NCBI GenBank assembly: GCA_947650285.1
Contig: CANTFL010000969.1
Coordinates: 57,991-121,990, forward strand
From: Hyaloperonospora brassicae
Taxonomy: Eukaryota; Oomycota; Peronosporomycetes; Peronosporales; Peronosporaceae
Direction of reading: 5' to 3'
Length of the DNA: 64,000 bases
A program made the position numbers and the translations under genes. Shown piece after piece: positions 22,739-35,734 of this stretch. Within the stretch, counting starts at the first letter, position 1, and each line of letters opens with the position of its first letter. The notes beneath the pieces were generated by a model. The model ran no database searches. It worked only from the letters and a program-made list of their open reading frames with translations, and was not told where the DNA came from.

Positions 22739-24698
22739 CTGCAATTCGCGTTTAATTTGTGTAAAATCCATAATTTTATTTAAGTATTCATGCCTCAATC
22801 TCGCTCTTTTTGAGAACTTCGAAGGAGCAAAAAAGGCTATTCCAGCGTATGCACATAATATTATGATATTATCGCAAGCTACAAAATATTACGGGTACTA
22901 TATCCATTTGGAATTTTTTTGTTTTTTGACAAGCGATGGGATTTCAGGGTTTACGTCAATGAATATTTACATTAAAAACAGTGTTTTACGAGCATTTATG
23001 TAACTTATGGTACCCTAGTAAAAAACCTCGGCTATACATTAGCCTGTCCTTTTTAAGGCGCCAAAAGCGCACAAGAATGGTCTTTCTTTGAAGATCTGTA
23101 CGGTTTGACCAATCACCTCGTCTCTTGACACCGTCTATTGAACTGTAAGTGCAAGCCCTATGCACTTTTACTAATCGCTGAATGGTGATGAGACCCACTT
23201 CAAGGTAGCATCATTATGCAAACGTAACTTTCATTCGAAATGCCAGAAGCTGGTCGCATGTAAATGAGTAGGTATATTTTTTGACCTGCAAAGAGTACCC
23301 TTAATTGTCAACTTTGCATTTTAACATCGGCAAGTCATTTCTCGGTATATGAATGATAAGTTAGAATAGTGAAAGGATATCATAACTGCACAATTTAATT
23401 GTCTTATATATATTTAGTACGACAGGATAGTCGTTTGTTTCATCTCCGATATGCAAAGTAACGGGTATATTCAAAGTTGCCTCAACACTATCAGTCGCAA
23501 CGTCGGCGTTGGTCAAAATTAAATTTGCGGGTATGGACTAACTATCGTATATAGAGAGTGATTAGCGCCCTCACGTCTTATATTTTGAGATTAACCTCCT
23601 TTTTGGTTCCTTGGCTTCAGTTCCACGCATTAAAGATGAGGTTTTTAATGTAGACTAAGCTGAACTAAAATTATAACTATCATGGACATCTTCAGCTGCA
23701 TCAAGCACCCGATCCATGTCACCCTTATCCATGCTCTCCTTACTTCTTCATCAACAGAATTCGTGGAGGCATGTGTTATCTAAGTGTTCAATACCCTGAG
23801 ATATGGCATTTCATTTTCTTCCGTATCCAAAAAACACGGATATGTGGTATGTCGTGTATGTATATATCATGCAAAAGAAAATGCAAAAGTTCAAGGGTAA
23901 AAGTCCGTGTAGCTTTGTAAGGTGAAGTTGCGATTCTAGAGTCTCGAAACGAGGAAGCATTCTAATGAGAAACAGATAAATTAACTTGATTACATTCATT
24001 AGTGATACGTTACGAATGATGTTTTCATCTAGGGGGCTACAGAAAGATCTAAAACATGGTGTTTTGTATAATTGTTTACAGCCGTGGGTTTGCTTTCCGT
24101 GACAGAAGGCTTTTGCAACGATATGTACCATGAGCTATGAACGATGAAAAAGCGACTATATGAACGTGTGCTCATGTTCTCCTATCGTCTGCGCGAGAAT
24201 GTCTGCTTTTTAGTAATGTTAATTTGGAATGTCGAGGTTATAGATGTGCAGATGCGTCGCTACTTAAAGCTTTAAATGCCGTTGGCATGGGACAACGCGT
24301 TTGAAGCTGCAGGTCTTACATACGATACATTTTATGAATGCTGCTTAATTTCTCTCTTTTCCAATAACTCCACAATCCTTTTTAACAAGTTTCGGAGCCC
24401 AAAACCTTTTATTCTAGTTCTGGGAATTTTCTTGTTCTCTACCTCCTCCAAATATGTCCTTTAAGAACGATATGATTAAGTTTCGACTATACTTTAAATC
24501 TACGTTGCTATAAACCATATATTGCATGTCGGCGTAAGAATGCCGTTGTTTGTCTATATATTTAGAAACGGGATGCGGCACATTGAAACTTCGCATAAAT
24601 TTGATTTCCAGCACATGATGGATCCTATTCTAGTATCGTACCACACATCAATCCTGAAATAAGTATATACACGCTTTACCAGCTCATCTTCGATGATA

Positions 24699-24778
24699 GT
24701 CGTAATTAATTGTGACATTAGTATAATTTAAAGCTTATAATGTCACAAAGTAAAGTTGATTACTAAATAAATTACGAC
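24699..24778. repeat. nested inverted repeat, MITE-like
   Basis: The outer arms gtcgtaatt (24699-24707) and aattacgac (24770-24778) enclose inner arms tgtgacatta (24711-24720) and taatgtcaca (24738-24747). The total length is 80 bp. It could be a very small palindromic element or a chance structure in AT-rich DNA. No target duplication is obvious. Confidence 0.4.
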
Positions 24779-26053
24779 CGTTAGCCGCTGAATTGCATGA
24801 TGTTACAAACAAAATCCCGCTCATGATTTTCCTAATCGACCACAGCTTATAAATTAAATTTATAATACATTGAACATATATCTCCTTTTGCTGACACTAC
24901 GTATATTTAAACAATGGCTTATATTAAAATCGATAGACAAGGGCTATCAGAGTGTCGATGGCTCTATAAACATCGGCGGACAAATTTTTTTACTGACCTG
25001 AGGCATGGGACGTTCTAGTAATTTCATTGCACTAAAAGATATCAAGGCATGTACTATAGTTTGTGCTCGGCGGGGTCTTAGTGGTGGCAATACCCAATCT
25101 ACTGTCTCTTCGCATAGCAGTGGCAACGGCTAGATCATCATTTACACGACTACTCGCTATCTGGACCGATAATATATCTGTGTCGTTGAATCATAGGATG
25201 TCCAAACACATGTCGGAAATGAGCGAAATGGAGCTGTTGCGGATTATTCATCAGCAAAACTAAGAATGATATTAATGTCTACCTATATTATTGCAATGAT
25301 ATCGATCAAAATGAAAGATATTAAAGTATAACGACCTGTATTCGCGACCGTATGTCACACCGGAAGGACTCAAACCAGGATAAGAGTCTCATCTTAAATA
25401 CAAAAAGTCTTGAGTACAAAAAATGGTGTGTAAAATTTTGAATATGGCAACAATTAGAGCAGGTAACGCTTTAAGACAATAATCGGTAAGACCTAGGACG
25501 GGTCGTAGTGATTGGGATCAGCATGATAAGCGATTAAGCACTTTCCCAAGATGCTATACCATGACGATTGGAAACATGTATATCTTCATAAGGAGAGAAA
25601 TATTACATATTAGCGACAATTTAGGTTTAGTTCCAGATGTCGCGGATCTACACGATCACATGGATGCTCAATTCGCTGTTGCAATATGAGAGATAAAAAG
25701 GAGTAATAATTATTATGAAAAAGAGTTTATAGTGACATTTAAGCATTTAAAACCCCGACTGAAGATAAATGTGTGTATTTGTCATCCTATCCCTTATTAT
25801 CCTATACGAAGTATACTTTGTTCACTCAAATTAGATAAAAAGTTTATTGAAACAACATATACTATATATCACGATCATATCTGAGGTCAGTGTCGTATTA
25901 TCTAATGGCACACTAAGCATGGATTGACCTAGAAATTACGATCAATATGCTTTAAAAAGGTTGAAGATGATATGCCATATATTTCGATCAATAATTTGGT
26001 TTAGGATTTTAAACCAACCCTATAAATCTGTTTATTTTTACGGAACTTAAAGA

Positions 26054-26117
26054 TCAAAATCATAATTTATCAAAGATTACAATTACTTTTACAATATATG
26101 ATAAATTATAATTTTGA
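26054..26117. repeat. 19-bp inverted repeat hairpin
   Basis: The arms 26054-26072 and 26099-26117 pair with one mismatch. Weaker pairing continues outward (acttaa near 26045, ttaagt near 26125). A smaller hairpin (ggttta/ttaaacc) lies about 50 bp upstream. Confidence 0.5.
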
Positions 26118-29100
26118 CCTTATTTAAGTACGCTATACAAAATACTGGAAACATAAACTTCTCAATTCGCGTATGAGCCACGACAATCCATCGCGCTATT
26201 TAGGAGGCTAATTTAATAAAACTTATGTCGATTTTAAGATTAATTCTATCGATTGAAAGGTTTTGCCATTGGTTAGACATTATTTTAGTAATTTACTAAA
26301 TATTTTACTATCTTTACTTTACTTCACGACACGTGTTCCCGTACTTTAAGCTTATGGTTCTAGCACCTCGACGGCAAATATTACACGTGCCCATATACTA
26401 ATGCTTTTTTAATGATGTATTTAAAAAAACAAAGTTCATAGAAGACACATATAGTGACTAGATGCAACAAGCAAGAGACAAATATACGGCCAAGATCGAC
26501 CATCTGAATCAGCAGAAACCGACCTGACATATTTTGATTCGTTCAGGTGGTCAAAAATTAGATTTTAGTAAAATCAGGCATCGAAGCAACATCTTTTGTA
26601 TAGAGACAGAGTGTGGGACATAAAATTAAAATTTACGTTCTTCGATCGCTACGTAATTAATTCACGTCCATCACACAAAATTATCACACTCCTGACACAA
26701 GTTTTAATCGGTTCATTCTTTGATCGTTCAAAATAGCTTATTTTAATATGGATTTACAGCAAAAAGATAAGCAGAACATTTTGAATGCTAACAGACTGGA
26801 CATCCTCTTTCGGCCGGCAAGTCTTAGAGTAGCGAAAACAGACCTTCAGTCAGCTATTTCAGATTAGCATCTTCATAACCACGACTTCAATTAAAGCAAT
26901 AAAAATGAAAAAATCTCATTTCTTTTTTAAGATTTTCGGTGATTCAACGCGATAGAAACACGCCGGAATCCATTTCCAGTCATTGGTAAGTCATATTTAG
27001 ATTTCTGTATCGACCTGTTTGCCTTTGATAAGCCGAGGAAAATTGTTTCGTCAAATGGTCAGGTCAAAATGCTTTTAAATTAAAACGAAGAATTTCCCCG
27101 CCAGATTTTTTAAAACAGTATTTTCAGGAAAATCTATAAAACACATTGTTCATATTTTAGTATCTCTCGACATCGCCACTAACAGGCTTATGCGTTCTTA
27201 CATATGGACGGGACCGCACTTATCATCGAGCACTGACTATTGAACACGTTATGAGATCTCATGACATTCTTCTTTTCTCGATTTTTGTGCTGATAGAGTA
27301 TAACAATCCATGAAATTAATTTAATTATCAAATCGCGCTTGATATTAATCTGTGTTAATTTTCTGTTGTAAATAATACAGCATAAATGGTTTTCTCAAAG
27401 TAAGGTTTATATTCGCTTAACTATCGATGCCTTCATCTAGCTATACATAGGCGTACTATGAGCCTGGACACTTCTATCGTACCTATATTTACATTCTTGT
27501 AAACTCTAAATGACCATTTTGCTCTAACACCATTTGGAAAGTAATTATTACAAAGATGAGAAATATCTAAATACATTCTGTAGTGATTTGTGTTTCCTGC
27601 ATAAAGGCCGGCAAAAAGGATTTATTCGTATAATCCCTGAATTATAAAGCGCAATTTTATTTCGCTCGCCTTGCGTTGTGCTCTCTTAAGGCGACATAAA
27701 TTTGTGAATTTTAATTATTTATAATTTTTCTTTTTTAAAAAGTAATCCTTGGCCTAAAAGTTACGCTGGATCCTACAATGTTTTATAACAAAAGTTCGCA
27801 GTATGTCACTCTCACAACATCAAGCGAACTGCAGGTAGAAGACTTGTCAAGGCATTAACAAGGCAAAGACATCGGTTAATACAAAGATCAAATGTATATA
27901 ATTTATTTTCATCACAAATAGATATTTTATAAGATTCCTATAAAACTTTAAAGTAGAAAGCAAATTTAGGAAGTATGTAGTGGAAAGCTTGGTTGCGATA
28001 TATATCCATTTTAGGGAAGCAAAGATTGTCTAAAACGGCCAGATATCACGAAACGTATCAAGCTTAGGCCCAAAACTGAGTTTTTATAATTTGAGCCATT
28101 AATTTCGAAGAGGACTCTATAGCCCCTAATATGCCAAAATTCATTTTATAATTCAGGAGTGCGATACATATTGTAGGTTAAGCTGTAAATGTAAGAATCA
28201 TTATACAAACAAATAGAAGACCAAATAAGCGCGATCCTTAGTCTATATATAGAAAAAAGATGAAGCTATTGAAATGAACGAGCTGCACTGCACATCATAT
28301 TTTAGATTTCTAGCGCGAATGTATAAGGATCATACTACTGATGCTTCCTTTCAGTTGTTGTAATCTTTTCAACACCGTGTCAAATACATTCTGTTGTACA
28401 AAGAGATTTATGGTTTGAGCGAAAACTCCCGACGTGCGTTTATGTAGCTTTCGTTCGTGAAAATGTGGATCAATTTTTTTCTTCTTGGGTGTATATTTAA
28501 TTATCAGGTTATATATATAAGAGCAAAGATTTTGGCTTTAAGTAAAGCGCTCATCGTAGACTACATCGCAGCCAACGTTGAAAAAAAATTACTTCGACAA
28601 CGAACCTTCATTGCATGCTCCACGCCGTTCCCAAAAATATGGAAGTCACTTCCAGTATAGTTGTTTTGTGCTCATTTACTAACCATTACCATTTCACACC
28701 TACGTCCTGATGTTAGTCATGACGAAAGTTCCCTTCATTAAAAATTTATCTTCACTTTCATCACAACAAATCTTTATTTTAGTATAAAGGTGAACAGGGC
28801 GGCTATGTCATTTGCGTTTATAAATAATGTAATCATTGGAATACTATCTGCATAATCTTTTGATGCAATTGAAGTAAGATTAATTACTACCTGCGCAGGC
28901 TTGGTTGGATGAAATCTGTGGCTTCGAGTCTTACGATTGTCGCAGCCAACGAAAGTGCGAATGCAAACCGTATTCGACTAATCTCTTGTTGAACGAGGGC
29001 TGCGTTATGACTGAAACGTATACCGCTGTTTAACCTGTTGTTATTATCGTACTGCACACATTAAGCTTCCGATACGATCAACGTCAGACCGCTTTTTAAC

Positions 29101-29136
29101 CTCAGTCAATGTGCCTTGTAGCACGCCTAGATCATA

Positions 29137-29322
29137 CTACAATGTTGCAACTTTGTAGATTTTACAATAAGACACATAATAACGTTTGAGTTTGTAGTAG
29201 CAACCTCTGTTGCGAGTGTCACATCTGCAAACGATACCCCTTGCATCACATTTGTCTGCTAACGCGGCCTTGTGTAAAATAGATTGCATCGTCATTACCG
29301 ATAGTAGTCTACTGAATCGCAT
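29137..29322 (-). CDS. small Cys-containing ORF, hypothetical
   Basis: An ATG-started 61-codon frame. After about 22 residues (MRFSRLLSVMTMQSILHKAA) that could be a weak signal peptide, the rest has five Cys in 30 residues (KC..VCRC..GC..YC). Small Cys-rich secreted proteins are common in oomycetes, but the leader is not very hydrophobic and the frame is short enough to be chance. Confidence 0.15.
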   Translation of the reverse strand: MRFSRLLSVMTMQSILHKAALADKCDARGIVCRCDTRNRGCYYKLKRYYVSYCKIYKVATL

Positions 29323-31560
29323 CTGACAATCAACTTGAGCTTAATGTCAATCCCATTTATCGCTTAAATCAACAAGTATGCGCAAACTACGCCGTCCATA
29401 AGACCCACAGTAAATTTGTAACATTATGTCCTTTCCACGTCATACGCGATTGTCGTTCTTTCTATTACGTACTGGACAATGGGTGTCGAAAATCCTTAAT
29501 ATGCTGAATTGAGACTTGTCATATTAATCGAGCACAAAATACACTGCGCTTTATACGATTTTATATTTATTAAATTTTTGTTTTCGTAGGCAACTTAAAC
29601 GACAAATTGTGAACAAATTTCAGTCACTTTTGTGCAGGAGCAAATGGCGTCCATAAATTTAATATCGCAAGGAGAAAGGCAATACAGATAAAAACGTTAA
29701 AATTATGAAATATCTTGTCGGAGACTATAGTGTGGCAAAGCAGTCACAAGAATATCACCTTAAGACGAACTTAGCAAGGCATGAATTGTAAGCAGCATCC
29801 AATGTTAAAAAAACTAGAGTTGTAGGACAAATGAGCGGATTCAGGTGGATCAGAATTGAGTGCCCAAATTAAACAGATCGCAAGCTCATTAATGGCAAAG
29901 ATAAAGAATGTGATTTATATCACAGCGTTTTTTTCGTGATTTGAAATACTTCTCAGTCGGGCATCGCGATCTGACAAGATGTCTCAATCCGAGGGCCATC
30001 TATGTATTAGTTCAGTGTGAACCAAGGCAATATATAAAGAAGGTGTACTTGGTGTGGGCCATATAGGTACAAGGAGACGGGGTTTTGGTTATAAGTACCC
30101 CTAGCCTTCAATTTTTCAGTAAATATAGGCATACTAATCTGTTTTTGCTTCGCTTAATAAAACATATATTTAGTCCATTTCGATTTCCAGTACTCGTGTC
30201 GACTTCTAATCTGGTTAGTATTTTTGGTCACCATACGTCAGGAAACGTCACATACCATAATAAAGAAATATATCTTTATTGTTTCGTGGGGATCTTGAAT
30301 TTTAAGCAGAAATCCCAAATGCGATTGGAGGTAGCAAAAAAGTAAAAGAAATTGGTGTTAAATTGTGACATGGATCATATGGTCAGAAGGCACGTAGGTC
30401 GAGCACCACCGTTGGGTAAGACGATCTGAATCACATCGGGGCAACTCATTTATAGTCTCACATACAACATTCGCGATCTTGCGAAGGTTTCCACGCGAAA
30501 GCCCCAATTTCATCCCCGGTCAAGATCAGCTTTGACTTGACTCACCTAACGAGAGCAACCCACCTTACACCAACGGGTACACAAGGTGAGCGAATTTTAA
30601 AGCACGGAATCGGAGTACTCATTCCATTATACCGTCTTCCGGCGCCAAAGGAGATTTAATTTGAATCATTAATTGATCTATCGCCGGTTCACCAAAACTC
30701 TGACCTCAATTTCAAAAAAATATAATTTAATGGCACATGAGGTAGTGTTTAACGCGCCACAAGTCTATCAGTTTGATGTGATCTTGATTGAATATTTGGC
30801 TCTACTCGCGAATAGTTCGCCAATCAGAATTATATTGATACTTTAAAAACAAGGTGTGCCAAGTATGACTTTTTTACGAAGCATCTACATCGTGGCAAAG
30901 ATGGATGAATATTACATGCTCGGCTACGATAGGAAAAGCTTTGATATACTTAGCATCATGCTGATGTCAAAAATGATTACATCTCGTGCTCCAAAACGGA
31001 GATATATTATTTTGGTTTTTTAGGTTTTAATGCCTACAGCAAAAGCGAAATTTGCAGTTGCTGGAATGATCTCATTTTATATAAACCGTAGTGTTCAGCG
31101 TATTAAAGAAACTTAAGCAAAGCAGCAGCTTGTTAAACTTTTTGGTCCTCGCATGATTTAAGTAGACGAATAATACCATATAGCAGAGATGCCCTGTTAA
31201 AAGATTTGATATAATAGAAGACTATAATTTGCGTATACAATAATATTAATGTTCGGTGCTGATGATAGACCTATACATTCCGAGTAGAGAGTGGATTAGG
31301 CATTGATTTCTTCAATTTTTCTTGATTCGAGGGATTGAAATACATGTTCGATAACTATGATGGGCTGTTATCTAAGGGACAAATCGCTGTTAATGTGGTG
31401 ATTGGCTAGCTGATGCTTGCGAATATTACTTTTGTAGCGAGAGTGTGAATTTGACCGGACAGATAAGCCGGAGATCTTACTGTGGCAACAATTGTGTACA
31501 AATGCTGCAAAATAATACATCACTTGCACACATAATTCAAATCATGTTTTTTGTGATTTA

Positions 31561-32265
31561 AAAGATAGTGTATGGCTACGCGTATTGCCAAAAACAATGT
31601 CAAACGTGTTTAGTGTCAAAACGGACGTATAAAAGTATGCTGCTAATTATTAGTAGGCTTTACTATATGGCCATGAAGGAGGCAAAAAGACCACTTTGTA
31701 AAAACATGAGGGATCGTAAGAAATACACAACCAAAGTCTCAAGCGCTGAACGTATATCAATTCAACTAGTATCGCAATGACTACTTGCATAACGCTAATG
31801 AGATAGTGGAGTAAAACGTAAAATAGAATTAGAAGAAGGAAATGAGCGATATTTATAGTGTTAACAAGCTGATCGTTGCAAAGTTGTGTCTAAGAAGATC
31901 TGAAACTACAGTCAAGCTGGTCAACGCGCGCAACATAGAAGAATAGAATAGTACAAAAGAAATTGCAACTAAGTATAGGTATAAAGCAAGAATTTAGAGT
32001 ATGTTGACATTGCATGCGACCAGAAAGGAATAAGAATATAAGATTCTTAAAACTGGGTAATGATCTTACCAGTTCATTGTGTCTTTGTTAAAAAGATGAG
32101 GCGCTTTCCAACAATTTTTGTGTGTCAACAGCCGTATGAAAAGCAATTGCACGTAGTAACCACTGGCAGAGACCAGTTCTATACATTTTTTCAAATGTAA
32201 ATACAGATATCTAGATTTTGCGTTTAATTTGCGCATTGGCAGACAGGCCATTTGGTGACTAACGG
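31561..32265. other. AT-rich stretch upstream of Copia remnants
   Basis: One 70-codon basic frame lies at 31568-31780. No Copia RT motif (YVDD) was found here, although the Copia RNase H pieces that follow make decayed Copia DNA likely. Confidence 0.3.
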
Positions 32266-32673
32266 GTGTCTAAAAACCATAGGTGTACAATGGGACAATT
32301 AAATGAAGTAGATACTGCCCTCCATTACATATTGTGGTTTATCACAGAGCTATACAGTTTCAGTTGTTATGGTGATTTACCGATTTGGCGTAAAACAAAT
32401 CTGTCAAATAGTACTCCAAATAAGTCAATTTGTACTGCAGAGGTTGAACTATACAATTTTATTCTTTCAAAGTAATTGTGCACGATTGTAAATACAGCTA
32501 TCACTACATATTATGGTATTGCTCGCCAGAATCTGGTTTCGAATGGATGCTGTAGTTGCTACCGTCTTGCAAATATACAATTTATACATGCGCGTTTGCG
32601 CATCCATCTATTCTGCGATGCTATACGCAGTCCAGACACGATTATAGCGAGAGCGTATCGAATAATGCGTTGA
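32266..32673 (+). pseudogene. decayed Copia RNase H fragment
   Basis: Two abutting frames (32266-32475 and 32476-32673) together align with the Copia RNase H C-terminal half. LPIWRK..SICTAEVELY corresponds to PISW.S....STAEAEY. NGCCSCYRLANIQFIHAR then corresponds to NQGCIALAKNPVFHART. Spacing between the two motifs is shorter than usual. The match is degraded and moderate at best, but a second and clearer Copia fragment on the same strand 1 kb downstream supports it. Confidence 0.4.
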
Positions 32674-33609
32674 CATTCTTGTCCTGCTTTTCAGTTGCAC
32701 GTTAAGAGTGTAATAGATGGAGTCTTTAATGTCGCGTTTAACTAACAAATTGGCATCTACAAATATGTCTTCGATCGACAAGCAAATTGAACGTTAAAGA
32801 AAATTTGTTGCGTTTAGTACTAAACAAGGTGCCCAGTATAAACTTTTTGCTGCCTTGCGTCACACCACTAGGCATGACAAGTGCATATTCAGCATTTACA
32901 ATCGCGTGGATTTGAACTTAAATACTACCCGGCATTTCGACGTGGCAAGTATTTATGTACTCGCCGTTAAAGATTCTGAAATATCGATACATCTTTTTGA
33001 TGCAGGATCATCGTTACGTCGGTTAAATTATCTGGGTATGATGTGGTTTCAAGAATATTAATCGCTTTGTTTAATGAGAAGCTAAAATAAGATCCAAGAA
33101 GACTGTAAGTCTGTAGTACCAATCGCTACAATTTAACACTGCCGAAAAAAGTGTTTAGTCAATCAATTATCGACCCATTTTCGTGCAATAAGCCAGTTAA
33201 AGATGCAGCAAACTTCTTGTCCAATTTACGTGGATGATGTAAAGGTAATGTTAATGTAATCAGCATTTTAATATATTGTTTCGAATTAATAAGTGTCTTT
33301 AATTGATACTTACTAATATTAACATTGAGTAATTTTTGGAACGCATAATCATTATTATTCCGAGTGAAATTACCAGATTACTCAAGATAAATCTTTAGTT
33401 GAGTTTCTGTTTAAGCATGGACGCGATCATCAAGCTCAATCTTAAGATGTAATAAACAAAAATGTTTCGACATACGGATTATAAAGGAGAAACACTACTA
33501 CCGGCAGTTTGTCCTTATGCACTCATGCACTTTAAATCGATACTTTTGAATCGGTGCGCACTCGTTTTCTTTCGGTTGCGCTTGACCTATCGCATCTTAA
33601 CTATGTAAC
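32674..33609. other. AT-rich stretch between Copia fragments
   Basis: One 68-codon frame lies at 32855-33061 with no recognised motif. It could be the Copia 3' end or LTR, but I cannot define an LTR. Confidence 0.3.
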
Positions 33610-33852
33610 ATGCTTAAACATGCAAAATCTATAGATGGAAAGTTGTTAATACGTATATTGCGATCATTGTCTGGAAGCGCGAATCTGAAACAGCTTAGTA
33701 CTGTGGCAGTGGCTCAATCTACTGCTGTTTCGTTGATGCTTTTTGAAGTGGAAAGAGGCTTAAGGCCGTTAGTAAAGACTTTGAAAAGGCGAATAGAATT
33801 GTCGTGTTCTGACATTGTAAAATATAGAGCAAAGCGGTTTATACAGCTATAA
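33610..33852 (+). pseudogene. decayed Copia RNase H fragment
   Basis: An ATG-started 80-codon frame. It contains SLSGSANLKQLSTVAVAQST and then MLFEVERGLRPLVKTL. This aligns with the Copia RNase H segment SGS.V.W.SKKQSTVA.STAEAEYMAL.EAV.E.LWLR.LL. The acidic TAEAEY motif is reduced to TAVSLM, removing a key acidic position. It is a second RNase H piece on the same strand as the one at 32.3 kb, so two Copia insertions or a duplication are implied. Confidence 0.55.
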
Positions 33853-33908
33853 AAAGTCGTGGCTGCGTGAAATGGTGGGCCCGTTACATAAAATCGTCTC
33901 GTACCCTA

Positions 33909-34018
33909 GTTTGATCCATTGCCGACAATTTCTCTCCTCGCAACACGAGGAGATCATCAATGGATGACAATCATCGATGAATGGTACTACAATTTAGGGT
34001 AGTATAATAGGAGATTAA
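33909..34018. repeat. imperfect stem-loop next to the TIR element
   Basis: tctcctcg and acgaggaga pair around a 4-base loop at about 33932-33953. Outside it, tgatccattg and caatggatga pair with one mismatch. An inverted accctag/ttagggt pair lies further out. The structure sits just left of the TIR element's left end. Confidence 0.45.
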
Positions 34019-34020
34019 TA

Positions 34021-34227
34021 GGTACACCATCACCCTTTGATACGTACACACTCTAAAATAGAGGTTTCTCCAATGGTCCCGTAACCCTCCCTAACTAGGT
34101 ACTGCACATGTATACATAAAAACGCCATACGATTATTCTTTGCTTTGTACGTAACCCTCCGTAATACAGGCCTATTATTTGTTAGCACATAGCCTTACGT
34201 ATCAAATCCTCTCTCATTATCCGGTAC
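34021..34227 (+). repeat. left terminal inverted repeat
   Basis: Pairs with 35267-35475, including the inner block cattatccgg against ccggataatg. Beyond the inner edge similarity fades over about 35 bp. Confidence 0.85.
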
Positions 34228-35266
34228 ACTTCTTTACACCAACGTTTTATTTTTTCCAAGCGTTAGAACATCGTCAACAAGGCATGATTAACGAGCAGAA
34301 ATTCAGCCGCACCGCAGTCGTGACCTATCGCTGCGAGAAGTAAAGAGGCGCAGCATGCGGCCTGCGCGTTGCTCTTTTCATTGCCGTACCCGCCATCTGT
34401 TCATTTGTTGTGCTGTACGAGTTCCTGTGTTATATTTAGAAAATTCCTGCACGACCGCAGGAGATTGTCTTTTTGATAAGCATTGCGGCAGGTGCGCACG
34501 AGTGACGACGCAGCACCTGTCACATTTCTGTCGCAGCCACTTATATTTAATCATTACTCGTCAATGGACGTCGTACGACCGGTCTAATTCAAATTATGGC
34601 GACTCGCTCGGGTGAGCAGGTGTACCATGTACATATTGAGGTACTTTGTTCTGTATGACTACGACCTCTATATAATTATTGCTGCCTTTTTGTGGATCGG
34701 AATGCGTCTTTGACCTGCTTAGGTGCTTGGAGTCGCTGCGGCCGATCTTTAATAGTACAGAAGAGCCGGGAAATCACAAGATTAGCATTTATAATCAGAT
34801 TCATCCTGCAATGAACAGGCGCTCGGGCGCCGAAGTGTTTTGTGAGCACGTTAGGAAAGACGAATGTCACCTCGCACGACTTTTGTTGTCTTGGATAGAC
34901 ACTATTAATGGGACGTTTGTTCAATAATAAAACTAATTTTTGGGATCGGCTTTTGGCTCACATGCTGCTTCCGATGGGTTTGTAATTGATCGGATGCGAT
35001 GTTATTGCCCACTGCTGCACGATACATGACGGAAATGCTGTCATGGACGATCATTTCTGCCTGAAAATTGACCCGCTTATATATTTTGTTCGCACTAGCA
35101 ACGAGAAGATCATCGTGCATTAGGTATTTATCGAGAATCGAAACACCACCATTTCAATCTACCCAAGATCCACTAATCTTTTGACGGTTCACGGTATGGA
35201 TGACCTACATTTAAATTATGTATAAAATCACGTAAAAAATATTAGTTGGGCTATATATGGGGAAAG

Positions 35267-35475
35267 GTACCGGATAATGAGAGAGGATTCGATACGTAAG
35301 GCTATGTGCTAACAAATAATAGGCCTGTATTACGGAGGGTTATGTACAAAGCAAAGAATAATCGTATGGCGTTTCTATGTATACATGTGCAGTACCTAGT
35401 TAGGGAGGGTTACGGGACCATAGGAGAAACCTCTATTTTACAGTGTGTGTACGTATCAAAGGGTGGTAGTGTACC
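35267..35475 (-). repeat. right terminal inverted repeat
   Basis: Reverse complement of 34021-34227 with scattered substitutions. Its outer end reads ggtagtgtacc followed by TA. Confidence 0.85.
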
Positions 35476-35734
35476 TATAATCTTCTTGACCAAATGTAGC
35501 TGTATTGTTGTCATCGCTAGCCGTATATCCATATCATGAAAAAAGGAGCTACTGCTGCATACCGCGAAGGTATGTTTACTCGAATGGGAGCTTTTCACGC
35601 TGTAGAGCTTTCTTATCTCGTGCTACTCACCACATGCGACAGATCTTTCTCATGGTCCAGTATTTCTGGCCTCATATTGAAATTTTAACGACGGGAGGTT
35701 CGGATGTTGCTGTAATGATGATAACGTAGTCGAT

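Larger units (their letters stand above)
21667..31560. other. AT-rich stretch, no gene recognised
   Basis: About 9.9 kb with only short frames. The longest is 23811-24131 on -, 106 codons with a hydrophobic C-terminus and no recognised motif. Several clear hairpins occur and are listed separately. By analogy with the flanks it is probably transposon DNA too decayed to read. Confidence 0.5.
34021..35475. mobile_element. non-autonomous DNA transposon with 209-bp TIRs and TA flanks
   Basis: The ends are long inverted repeats (34021-34227 and 35267-35475, roughly 93% alike) starting ggtacac. TA lies immediately outside both ends (34019-34020 and 35476-35477), matching the TA target duplication of Tc1/mariner-type elements. 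Long TIRs are also typical of MULEs, but no 9-bp duplication is seen. The 1-kb interior has only short frames on both strands (34355-34615 and 34679-34927 on +; 34676-34924 and 34905-35120 on -). None is recognised as a transposase, so it is called non-autonomous. High TIR identity makes it one of the youngest insertions in the AT-rich region. Confidence 0.85.
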
